Shown one piece after another: positions 1-6,082 of a stretch of 10,415 nucleotides of DNA. The notes beneath the pieces are model-generated. The model saw only the letters and a program-made list of their open reading frames with translations, was not told the DNA's origin and ran no database searches. The translations under genes and the position numbers were made by a program. Every line of letters begins with the position of its first letter. The stretch's first letter is position 1. Source of the stretch: an uncultured Blautia sp. (GTDB taxonomy: Bacteria; Bacillota; Clostridia; Lachnospirales; Lachnospiraceae); NCBI GenBank assembly GCA_900553515.1, contig USDN01000084.1:1-10415 (forward strand). The letters are read 5' to 3'.

Positions 1-55
1 GTAGAGCACTTGACTTTTAATCAAGTTGTCCGGGGTTCGAATCCCCGATGCCTCA
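1..55 (+). tRNA. tRNA-Lys (anticodon TTT), 5' end cut by the window edge
   Basis: This is the 3' part of a tRNA, beginning inside the D arm. The anticodon stem is CTTGA (9-13) pairing with TCAAG (21-25), around the loop CTTTTAA, which places TTT at 16-18. The T arm is CGGGG (31-35) and CCCCG (43-47) around TTCGAAT. The acceptor 3' strand ATGCCTC (48-54) is followed by discriminator A55. No CCA is encoded, as is common in Firmicutes. The 5' acceptor strand lies outside the window, so its pairing cannot be checked here. Confidence 0.95.
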
Positions 56-61
56 CTAAAA

Positions 62-95
62 AGTCTTCAAGAGATTATGCTTGAAGGCTTTTTTT
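62..95 (+). terminator. Intrinsic terminator of the tRNA transcript
   Basis: AGTCTTCAAG (62-71) pairs with CTTGAAGGCT (80-89), ten pairs including one G-T wobble, around an 8-nt loop. A run of seven T follows (89-95). It starts seven bases after the tRNA and separates it from the operon downstream. Confidence 0.9.
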
Positions 96-119
96 GTTGC
101 CAGAAAAGATTTATAGTAA

Positions 120-148
120 TTGACATTCAATTTATTTCGTATTACACT
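120..148 (+). promoter_or_regulatory. Sigma-A promoter for the GNAT-ACP-MBOAT-ligase-SGNH operon
   Basis: A perfect -35 TTGACA (120-125) is followed after 17 bases by TACACT (143-148), a four-of-six -10. Transcription would start near 155 and give a short leader before the start codon at 178. No other convincing promoter is seen before 5477, so this probably drives the whole operon. Confidence 0.7.
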
Positions 149-177
149 GATTATAAATATTTTACAGGAATGAATTT

Positions 178-1005
178 ATGAAGAAAATATTAGAACTTGA
201 TCAGTATTGGGATCTTTTGAACAAATATCAGGAAAAAATTCCGGATATGGTGTATAATCATATGATGCTTCCTGGTGAAGCGGCACCTCACATAGATGAG
301 GGAAAATTATATTATGAAGAGCAAAAAGACGGGATTGTTTTTTCTGTAAAGGAAAGAGATTTCTGTAAGCTATATTTTTATATTTCGGAAGAGTCGGATA
401 TTGATCTGCCGGAAAAAGACAGACCACAGTTGATCGAATGCATTTATCGGGAGGAAAAAGAAGATACTCATATACAGAAGCTGAGGAAAAAAACAGAAGA
501 GGCAGGATTTTACCCATATGTAAAAAATATAAGAATCCGGGCTGAAATACAGGAAAAAGATCTGATACCATTAGATAAGAAAAATCTGAGACAGGATCTT
601 TTGTGGAAATACGCATCTAAAGAGGATATACCGGCAATTTATGAACTTTGGGAAGTTATGGACATCTATAATTCCACTATACCGGAGGAAAATAAACTGA
701 AGGAAATGCTGGAAGAGAAAGAGCTTATTACTGTATGGAAAGAGGGAAGGATCTGCGGCGTGGCACGGGTGAAGCTGGAAAATCGCAGAACAGGTTCTAT
801 ATGGCTTATAACTGTCAGTAAAGATCTTCGGAGAATGGGAATTGCTACGGAATTATACAGGTTATGCTTTTCTATACTAAAAGAAAAGGGCTGCAGATAT
901 GTGATCCAATGGTGTGATGAGAAAAATCAGGCAGTTCTTTCTGCCAGCGAAAAATTTGGATTCCAGTTTGATGGAACGATATCCCGTTCTTATATCCGTA
1001 AATAA
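178..1005 (+). CDS. GNAT-family N-acetyltransferase, first gene of an acyl-transfer operon
   Basis: This is a soluble 275-residue protein with no signal peptide or membrane segment. The C-terminal half (about 143-275) is a GNAT domain. The acetyl-CoA pyrophosphate loop is visible near 212-224 (V213, then L-R-R-M-G-I-A), and a motif-B region follows with N250, A256-S257 and F260-G-F262. The N-terminal half (1-135) is not recognised; its G110-F-Y-P-Y-V stretch could be a decayed second GNAT fold. The start is supported by AGGA (166-169) eight bases upstream. The acyl carrier gene follows in the same direction with no terminator, so the enzyme may act on the amine of the acyl group or of the acceptor handled by this operon. 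That role is inferred from context only. GNAT membership is secure; the substrate is unknown. Confidence 0.85.
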   Translation: MKKILELDQYWDLLNKYQEKIPDMVYNHMMLPGEAAPHIDEGKLYYEEQKDGIVFSVKERDFCKLYFYISEESDIDLPEKDRPQLIECIYREEKEDTHIQKLRKKTEEAGFYPYVKNIRIRAEIQEKDLIPLDKKNLRQDLLWKYASKEDIPAIYELWEVMDIYNSTIPEENKLKEMLEEKELITVWKEGRICGVARVKLENRRTGSIWLITVSKDLRRMGIATELYRLCFSILKEKGCRYVIQWCDEKNQAVLSASEKFGFQFDGTISRSYIRK

Positions 1006-1009
1006 TATA

Positions 1010-1039
1010 AGAGATTATTCAGAGAATAAAATCTCTGAA
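1010..1039 (+). other. Two overlapping alternative hairpins between the GNAT and carrier-protein genes
   Basis: AGAGATT (1010-1016) can pair with AATCTCT (1030-1036). Alternatively TTCAGAGA (1018-1025) can pair perfectly with TCTCTGAA (1032-1039) around a 6-nt loop. The two forms share their 3' arm and exclude each other. An A-rich stretch follows rather than a T run, so this is not an intrinsic terminator. It may be an mRNA processing or stabilising element that sets carrier-protein expression apart from the upstream gene. Confidence 0.4.
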
Positions 1040-1071
1040 AAAATAAAAAGAAAGAGAAAGAGGAAATGAAA

Positions 1072-1299
1072 ATGAAAGAAACAGTAATCGAAATTTTAAT
1101 GGATGTACGTCCTGACATTGATCTGAGCGAAGGTGTGAAGCTTATTGATGATGGTGAGCTGGAATCTTTGGATGTAGTAGCTCTGGTAGGTGAGCTGAAT
1201 GATGAGTTTGACATCAACATTTCTGTAAAACATCTGGTTCCGGAAAATTTCAATTCTGTAGAGGCGATCGTAGCGCTGATAGAATCATTACAGGAGTAA
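1072..1299 (+). CDS. Acyl carrier protein (DltC-like)
   Basis: This 75-residue acidic carrier protein holds the activated acyl group on a phosphopantetheine arm. The attachment motif is E31-S32-L33-D34-V-V, with Ser32 as the modified residue. The usual Asp before this Ser is Glu here. The following helix (A-L-V-G-E-L-N-D-E-F-D-I) and the length match the DltC/ACP family. The start at 1072 is preferred because AGGA (1061-1064) lies seven bases upstream. The earlier in-frame ATG at 1066 would leave only one base and would give 77 residues. The stop is followed directly by the MBOAT gene, whose ribosome site lies in this gene's last codons, suggesting coupled translation. The family call is firm. 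The cargo is not known and need not be D-alanine, given the ligase two genes downstream. Confidence 0.85.
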   Translation: MKETVIEILMDVRPDIDLSEGVKLIDDGELESLDVVALVGELNDEFDINISVKHLVPENFNSVEAIVALIESLQE

Positions 1300-1302
1300 G
1301 CC

Positions 1303-2889
1303 ATGTCTTTTGTATCACTTAATTTTGTTATCTTTGTTGCGGCAGCAGCAGGAGCCTATTTTTTATGTCCGCCTAAATATCGGTGGTGCATCCTGCTGGC
1401 TGCAAGCCAGATCTTTTATCTTTTATCCAGTCCCCATACATATGTTTTTTTGCTGTTTACTACGGCGACTACTTTTTGCGGCGGTCTCTTAATAGAACGT
1501 CAGATAGACAAATATAAGATATATGTGAAAGAGCACAAAGCAGAACTCGACCGGAAGAAAAAGAAGGAAATAAAAGCCGGCTATGAGAAAAAGAAGAGAC
1601 TGATCCTGCTGTCAGTACTGCTGCTTAATTTGGGAATTCTTGCATTTGTCAAGTATTTTAAGATTTATATCAATATGATTTCAGAGGCACTGAATCTGGA
1701 CTGGCTTCATTTTGATGCTGGTATCCTGATTCCGCTGGGTATTTCTTTTTATACTTTTCAGTCATTAGGATATTTGATCGATATTTACCGGGAACAGTAT
1801 AAAGCAGACAGGAATCTGGCAAAATTTGCCCTTTTCGTATCCTGGTTCCCACAGATCATCCAGGGACCTATCAGCAGGTACGACCAACTGGCAGAACAGC
1901 TTTATGAACCACATTCCTTTCAATATGAAAGGATAAAGTTTGGCATCCAGCTTATGATGTGGGGATGGTTCAAAAAACTGGTGATCGCAGACAGAGTTGC
2001 TGTTTTTGTAAATCAGGTGTTTGACCGTTATACAGAATATACAGGATTTTATGCGATTCTTGGTGTGATTGGATATACAATCCAAATATATGGAGACTTT
2101 TCCGGAGGAATGGATATAGCCAGAGGTGTTTCCCAGATATTCGGAATCGACCTTACACTAAACTTTAAGAGACCATATTTTGCGACCAGTATTCCGGAAT
2201 TTTGGAGAAGATGGCACATTACTCTGGGTGCATGGTGCAGAGATTATATTTTTTATCCCATTTCTCTGTCTAAGTTTTTTGGAAAACTGGGGAAAAATTC
2301 CAGGAAACTTTTAGGAGACAGGATCGGAAAGCAGGTTCCGGTAATTTTTGCTCAGCTTATAACGTTCTTTGTGATCGGAGTCTGGCATGGAGCAGAATTT
2401 AAATATATTGCCTATGGCCTTTATCAGGCAGTTTTCATTATAGGCGGAATCCTTTTTGAGCCTTATATTGTCCGTCTGACGGAACTTTTGCGGATTAATA
2501 CAAAGGCATTCAGCTGGAAGCTGTTTCAGATCACGCGAACATTTATATTGATCGTGATCGGAAGATTCTTTTCCAGAGGAGCCAGCTTTGGGGCGGCTGT
2601 CTGGATGATGAGGCACAGTCTTGACTTTAATCCGGGAGTCCTTTTTAACGGAGGAATTTTTACCCTGGGTCTGACACAGAAAGATTTTATTCTTCTGGGA
2701 ATTTGTCTCATTTTCTGGATCATGATCAGTACAATTCAGGAATGTGGATACAGTGTCCGTGAGCTGATCGCCAGACAGAATGCAGTATTCCGCTGGATCA
2801 TTTATCTTGTTGGAATATTTGCTATTGTGATCTTCGGAATTTATGGAATAGGTTATGATGCAAAATCATTTATTTACAGAGGATTTTAA
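1303..2889 (+). CDS. MBOAT-family membrane O-acyltransferase (DltB/AlgI type)
   Basis: This is a 528-residue multi-pass membrane protein. It would take the acyl group from the carrier protein at the inner face and pass it across the membrane for O-acylation of an extracellular polymer. MBOAT hallmarks are F-W-R-R-W-H at His305 and G-V-W-H-G at His362; the second is the conserved family active-site histidine. The conserved Q-G-P-I-S-R motif lies upstream. A Lys/Glu-rich cytoplasmic loop spans about 66-99. Gram-positive DltB proteins are usually about 390-415 residues, so this one is nearer the size of AlgI. The start has AGGAG (1292-1296) six bases upstream, inside the end of the carrier-protein gene. 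Family and operon role are clear; the acyl group and acceptor are not. Confidence 0.93.
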   Translation: MSFVSLNFVIFVAAAAGAYFLCPPKYRWCILLAASQIFYLLSSPHTYVFLLFTTATTFCGGLLIERQIDKYKIYVKEHKAELDRKKKKEIKAGYEKKKRLILLSVLLLNLGILAFVKYFKIYINMISEALNLDWLHFDAGILIPLGISFYTFQSLGYLIDIYREQYKADRNLAKFALFVSWFPQIIQGPISRYDQLAEQLYEPHSFQYERIKFGIQLMMWGWFKKLVIADRVAVFVNQVFDRYTEYTGFYAILGVIGYTIQIYGDFSGGMDIARGVSQIFGIDLTLNFKRPYFATSIPEFWRRWHITLGAWCRDYIFYPISLSKFFGKLGKNSRKLLGDRIGKQVPVIFAQLITFFVIGVWHGAEFKYIAYGLYQAVFIIGGILFEPYIVRLTELLRINTKAFSWKLFQITRTFILIVIGRFFSRGASFGAAVWMMRHSLDFNPGVLFNGGIFTLGLTQKDFILLGICLIFWIMISTIQECGYSVRELIARQNAVFRWIIYLVGIFAIVIFGIYGIGYDAKSFIYRGF

Positions 2890-2902
2890 GAGAGGGCAGA
2901 GT

Positions 2903-4411
2903 ATGATCATCAATATTTTGGAATATTTGGAGCAGGCTCAGAAGTGCTTTGCAGAAAAAGTGCTGTACAGAGATGAAAATAATGAAATCACTTTTCGCGA
3001 AGCGCTTGTGACAGCACGCAGATGGGGAAGTTTTCTTACGGAATATACTTCTCCCAGAAAACCTGTGCTTGTTATTACAGATAAAACAGTTACCACTCCG
3101 GAACTGTTTTTTGCAGTTCTTTACAGTGGATGTTTTTATGTGCCTATTGATCTGGAACTTCCGAAATATCGTCTGAAATTGATCCTGAATACAGTGCAGG
3201 CAGATATTATGGTGACAGATGAGACATATCGCCAGGCTGCAGAAGAACTGGAATTTACAGGGAAGATTATTTCAACCAGGGATATGGAAGAAGCCAGAGA
3301 ATGTCCTGAGAAGCTGGAAGCTGTCCGCAGTCAGGTAATGGATGTGGATCCGGCATATGTGATATTTACTTCTGGTTCCACAGGAATACCAAAAGGGGTA
3401 GTGGAATCCCACAGACAGCTGATTGATTATATAGAAGCTTTTTCTGAAACTTTTGACATTGGTGAAGAGGAGGTTTTTGGAAATCAGTCTCCTCTGGATT
3501 ATGTAGCAGCTTTGAGGGATCTTTACCTTCCTTTAAAAACAGGAGCTTCGACAGTTCTTATTCCTAAAAAATATTTTTCAATGCCGGTCCGTTTGTTTCA
3601 GTATCTGAATGAAAATAAAGTAACAACCATATGCTGGGTAACAGGTGCTCTGACTTTATGCTCGGAATTGGGGACATTTGAGGAAATACGTCCTGAATTT
3701 GTAAGAAAAGTGTTTTTTACAGGTTCTGTAATGTCATGTAAACATCTCAGAATATGGCAGGAGAATCTTCCAGAAGCTGTTTTTGTGAACCATTATGGAC
3801 CTACAGAGATTACGGCAAGCTGTACCTGGTATGAGGTAGATCATTTAGTAACGGAAGAAGAGAACCTTCCTATTGGACAGCCATTCCGCAATACAAATAT
3901 TCTTCTTATCACAGAAGACGGAAGAGAGGCAGCTCCCGGGGAAGTGGGAGAGATTTATGTACAGGGTACTTCGCTGGCTTTGGGATATTATAGAAATCCA
4001 GAAAAAACAAGAGAAGTATTTGTAAAAAATCCTCTGAATCCTATTTATGATGAGATCGTATATAAGACTGGTGATCTTGGCAGGATAAATGAACAGGGAG
4101 AACTGCTTTTCTGTGGAAGAAAAGATGATCAGATCAAACATATGGGACATAGAGTAGAACTGGGCGAAATACAGGCAGCAGCTGTTCTTATGCCGGAAAT
4201 CCGTGAGGCTGTGTGTCTGTATAAAAAAGAGAAACAACAGATCTGGCTGTTTTATACAGGTGAAGAAGTTTCTTCCAGGGAGATTGCCAGACACTTAAAA
4301 GAACGTCTGCCTAACTTTATGATACCAAGGAAGTTCTGCTACTTGGAAAAGATGCCTTTGAACTTTAATGGAAAAATCAACATGAATGAATTAAGAGAAA
4401 AGATGAAATAG
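2903..4411 (+). CDS. AMP-forming adenylation enzyme, DltA-like, with altered substrate pocket
   Basis: This 502-residue adenylate-forming ligase activates a carboxylic acid with ATP and loads it on the carrier protein. Core motifs in order are T156-S-G-S-T-G161 with K164, N296-H-Y-G-P-T-E302, Y-K-T-G-D-L-G, G-R-K-D-D-Q-I-K, and the catalytic lysine K491 in N-F-N-G-K. Length and motif spacing match DltA (about 503-505). The start at 2903 has AGAGGG six bases upstream; the longer frame from 2855 would overlap the MBOAT gene by 35 bases and lacks such a site. The DltA Asp that binds the amino group of D-Ala aligns without gaps to V201, and the DltA Cys that selects D-Ala aligns to T273. The pocket therefore looks unlike a D-alanine pocket. 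The fold is certain; D-alanine as substrate is doubtful. Confidence 0.92.
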   Translation: MIINILEYLEQAQKCFAEKVLYRDENNEITFREALVTARRWGSFLTEYTSPRKPVLVITDKTVTTPELFFAVLYSGCFYVPIDLELPKYRLKLILNTVQADIMVTDETYRQAAEELEFTGKIISTRDMEEARECPEKLEAVRSQVMDVDPAYVIFTSGSTGIPKGVVESHRQLIDYIEAFSETFDIGEEEVFGNQSPLDYVAALRDLYLPLKTGASTVLIPKKYFSMPVRLFQYLNENKVTTICWVTGALTLCSELGTFEEIRPEFVRKVFFTGSVMSCKHLRIWQENLPEAVFVNHYGPTEITASCTWYEVDHLVTEEENLPIGQPFRNTNILLITEDGREAAPGEVGEIYVQGTSLALGYYRNPEKTREVFVKNPLNPIYDEIVYKTGDLGRINEQGELLFCGRKDDQIKHMGHRVELGEIQAAAVLMPEIREAVCLYKKEKQQIWLFYTGEEVSSREIARHLKERLPNFMIPRKFCYLEKMPLNFNGKINMNELREKMK

Positions 4412-4415
4412 GGAT

Positions 4416-5477
4416 ATGTGGAAAGAAAAAAAGAACAGATGGGTTCCGGTCCGATGTATGATCGTCATAGTTGTTTTTATGATGATTCTTATATTCCTTG
4501 GAAAATTGTTTATCCCGTATTATATACAGGATACAGACCAGAACAGAACCTTTTATGAAACAGAAAAAAATACAGTAGATGTGCTGATCGCCGGAAGCAG
4601 TACGCTTTTGGTGGGATTTTCCCCATTGGAATTGTGGGAGGATTATGGAATTGTAGCTCACACCCGTGCAAGTACGGTTCAGGCGCCTCCGGTGACCTGG
4701 CTGAATATTAAGGATGCCTACCGTTATCAGAAGCCTAAGGTAGTGGTCATGGGAGTGACAAGTCTTTTTCTTGAATATAATTATAATGTTTATGAGCCAT
4801 ATCTGCGAAGAGGTATGGATTTTAAAAGATTTTCTCTGGACAAACTGAAAGTGATTTCTGAAATAGTAAAGAGAAGTGATTCTCAGCATATGGTCGATTA
4901 TGTATTCCCTCTGCTTCGCTATCATGACAGATGGAAGGAACTTCGTTGGACAGATCTGTATAACCTGCAATACCGTCATGATATTATGAGAGGACAGTAT
5001 CCGGTTTATCGGGCAAAGAAGATTGAGGCAAGGGATCATGTAGATAAAAGTGTGGAGCCGGAAAAAGAGAATGAAGATTCCTGGTCATTTTATAAGGATA
5101 TCATTGAATACTGTAAATCTCAGGGGTCAGATGTTATTGTTGTAAATATGCCGGATGACCGCTGGACGTATGGGCGGTATCTGACTGCTAAAAAACTGAC
5201 CGAAGACTGTGGAGCGGCTTATATTGATTTTAATCTGGAAGAACTGCTGGAAGAAATAAATATCGACTGGGAAAAAGATTTTTATGATCCACATCATCTG
5301 AATCCTGTAGGCGCGCAGAAAGCTACAAAATATCTTGGAGATTATCTGACAGAAAATTATCCGGATCTTCCACGGAACCAGTGCTCTGAGAAAACTGCAG
5401 AATTATTAAACGCAGATTTAAAAGAATATAAAAAAGAGTTAAAAGTATTTGAAGATCAGTTAGCTTCTGAAAAATAA
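4416..5477 (+). CDS. Membrane-anchored SGNH/GDSL-like protein, DltD-like acyl handover enzyme
   Basis: This 353-residue protein has one N-terminal membrane segment (about 15-33) and an extracellular domain. It resembles the SGNH hydrolase fold used by DltD and AlgJ/AlgX proteins, which complete transfer of an acyl group to the final acceptor outside the membrane. Block I is A-G60-S61-S62, with Ser62 the expected nucleophile. The C-terminal catalytic pair fits D291-P-H-H294-L-N. Between them the sequence is poorly recognisable. A polar, helical tail (about 322-353) follows the domain. The start lies four bases after the ligase stop and has only a close AGGGA (4410-4414), so translation is probably coupled to the ligase. 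It is the last gene of the relay operon. The specific name DltD is not justified by sequence alone, but the position makes the role likely. Confidence 0.8.
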   Translation: MWKEKKNRWVPVRCMIVIVVFMMILIFLGKLFIPYYIQDTDQNRTFYETEKNTVDVLIAGSSTLLVGFSPLELWEDYGIVAHTRASTVQAPPVTWLNIKDAYRYQKPKVVVMGVTSLFLEYNYNVYEPYLRRGMDFKRFSLDKLKVISEIVKRSDSQHMVDYVFPLLRYHDRWKELRWTDLYNLQYRHDIMRGQYPVYRAKKIEARDHVDKSVEPEKENEDSWSFYKDIIEYCKSQGSDVIVVNMPDDRWTYGRYLTAKKLTEDCGAAYIDFNLEELLEEINIDWEKDFYDPHHLNPVGAQKATKYLGDYLTENYPDLPRNQCSEKTAELLNADLKEYKKELKVFEDQLASEK

Positions 5478-5490
5478 AAAATTTTTGTTC

Positions 5491-5588
5491 TAACAGTCCT
5501 GCTCTGATGCATAGAGTTATAGTACCTGAAATACTGTGGGAAATGCGCAGCCCCGGTGGGACAGGCATAAAAATAAGGAGGACTGTTA
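5491..5588 (+). promoter_or_regulatory. Structured mRNA leader that can hide the ribosome site of the 105-residue gene
   Basis: TAACAGTCCT (5491-5500) and AGGACTGTTA (5579-5588) form a perfect 10-bp inverted repeat. The 3' arm covers the last three bases of the AAGGAGG ribosome site (5575-5581) and the A of the start codon. Inside this stem I see CTCT/AGAG (5502-5505/5513-5516), CCTG/CAGG (5525-5528/5562-5565), CTGTG/CGCAG with one wobble (5534-5538/5546-5550), and CCC/GGG (5552-5554/5558-5560). The layout is a branched junction closed by a sequestering stem, as in translation-controlling riboswitches. I do not recognise it as a known class. Ligand, if any, is unknown. Confidence 0.5.
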
Positions 5589-5905
5589 TGAAGAGTTTAA
5601 AAGAATTTTTCCACATGATAGTTGCTGCTGTAATCTGTTTTGGCATGAAAGTGATCACCGGAAGGGAAAACAGGATTGTGAAAACAGTAACAGAAACCAA
5701 TGAAGTGCTGTGCCTGTCTGCGCCAGATGGATATAGAAATCTGTTTTATGATAAAAAGAAGGTTCGTCTGCCTTTAAAGAAAGTGTTTTATTGGAAACAG
5801 GGACCAGGTGACAGATTATGGAAGCACAGGTATAAAAGGCTTTTTTTGGGAAAAAAGATTCCGGAGGAGAAAGACAAAGTATCTTTTTACCTGGTTCCGG
5901 AATGA
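5588..5905 (+). CDS. Small basic protein of unknown function with N-terminal hydrophobic segment
   Basis: I do not recognise this 105-residue protein. Residues about 7-23 are hydrophobic (F-F-H-M-I-V-A-A-V-I-C-F-G) and could be a membrane anchor. The rest is rich in Lys and Arg, with aromatic residues spread through it, and ends in an F-Y-L-V-P-E tail. The start at 5588 has a textbook AAGGAGG (5575-5581) six bases upstream. The longer frame from 5507 has no ribosome site and would run through the leader structure. No terminator separates it from the SGNH gene, so it may be read through from the acyl-transfer operon. Translation is likely controlled by the inverted repeat around its start. A strong terminator follows 26 bases after the stop. 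Confidence 0.7.
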   Translation: MKSLKEFFHMIVAAVICFGMKVITGRENRIVKTVTETNEVLCLSAPDGYRNLFYDKKKVRLPLKKVFYWKQGPGDRLWKHRYKRLFLGKKIPEEKDKVSFYLVPE

Positions 5906-5931
5906 AAAACTGATGTTTCAATACAACAATA

Positions 5932-5977
5932 AAAAAACTCCTGTCCAGAGCTTTTGTGAGCTGGACAGGAGTTTTTT
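5932..5977 (+). terminator. Strong intrinsic terminator, symmetric (can act on both strands)
   Basis: CTCCTGTCCAG (5938-5948) pairs perfectly with CTGGACAGGAG (5961-5971) around a 12-nt loop. Six A before the stem (5932-5937) pair with six T after it (5972-5977). It ends the transcription unit that contains the 105-residue gene and insulates the sporulation genes from it. Confidence 0.95.
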
Positions 5978-6026
5978 GGATATGATCAAATCAGTAAGAA
6001 TGGACAGGCTTTTATATAAAGTCTGA

Positions 6027-6055
6027 TTATAAAACAGCAGAAAACGACATATATT
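6027..6055 (+). promoter_or_regulatory. Putative sigma-E (mother-cell) promoter of spoIID
   Basis: A -35-like ATA (6029-6031, within TTATAAA) is followed after 16 bases by CATATATT (6048-6055). This differs from the Bacillus sigma-E -10 CATACAnT at one position. The start codon lies 27 bases further on. In Bacillus and Clostridium, spoIID belongs to the sigma-E regulon, which supports the assignment. Confidence 0.55.
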
Positions 6056-6082
6056 AAGACAAAGTACATATGGAAGATTATC

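Noticed and set aside
1010..1050. Intrinsic terminator after the GNAT gene
   Set aside because: The hairpin is followed by A-rich sequence, not a T run, so it should not end transcription.
2855..2902. Earlier ATG for the ligase gene overlapping the MBOAT gene by 35 bases
   Set aside because: No ribosome site precedes it, while the ATG at 2903 has AGAGGG at six bases and gives the usual DltA length.
5502..5540. Hammerhead-ribozyme-like CTGATG ... GAAA core
   Set aside because: The bases between the two elements cannot form stem II, and the A after CTGATG is replaced by C.
5524..5565. TPP or cobalamin riboswitch resemblance (ACCTGA..., GCAGCCCC)
   Set aside because: The matching CUGAGA element and P1 partner of TPP, and the long core of cobalamin riboswitches, are absent.
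5507..5587. Earlier ATG for the 105-residue gene
   Set aside because: It lies within the leader structure with no ribosome site; the ATG at 5588 has AAGGAGG at ideal distance.
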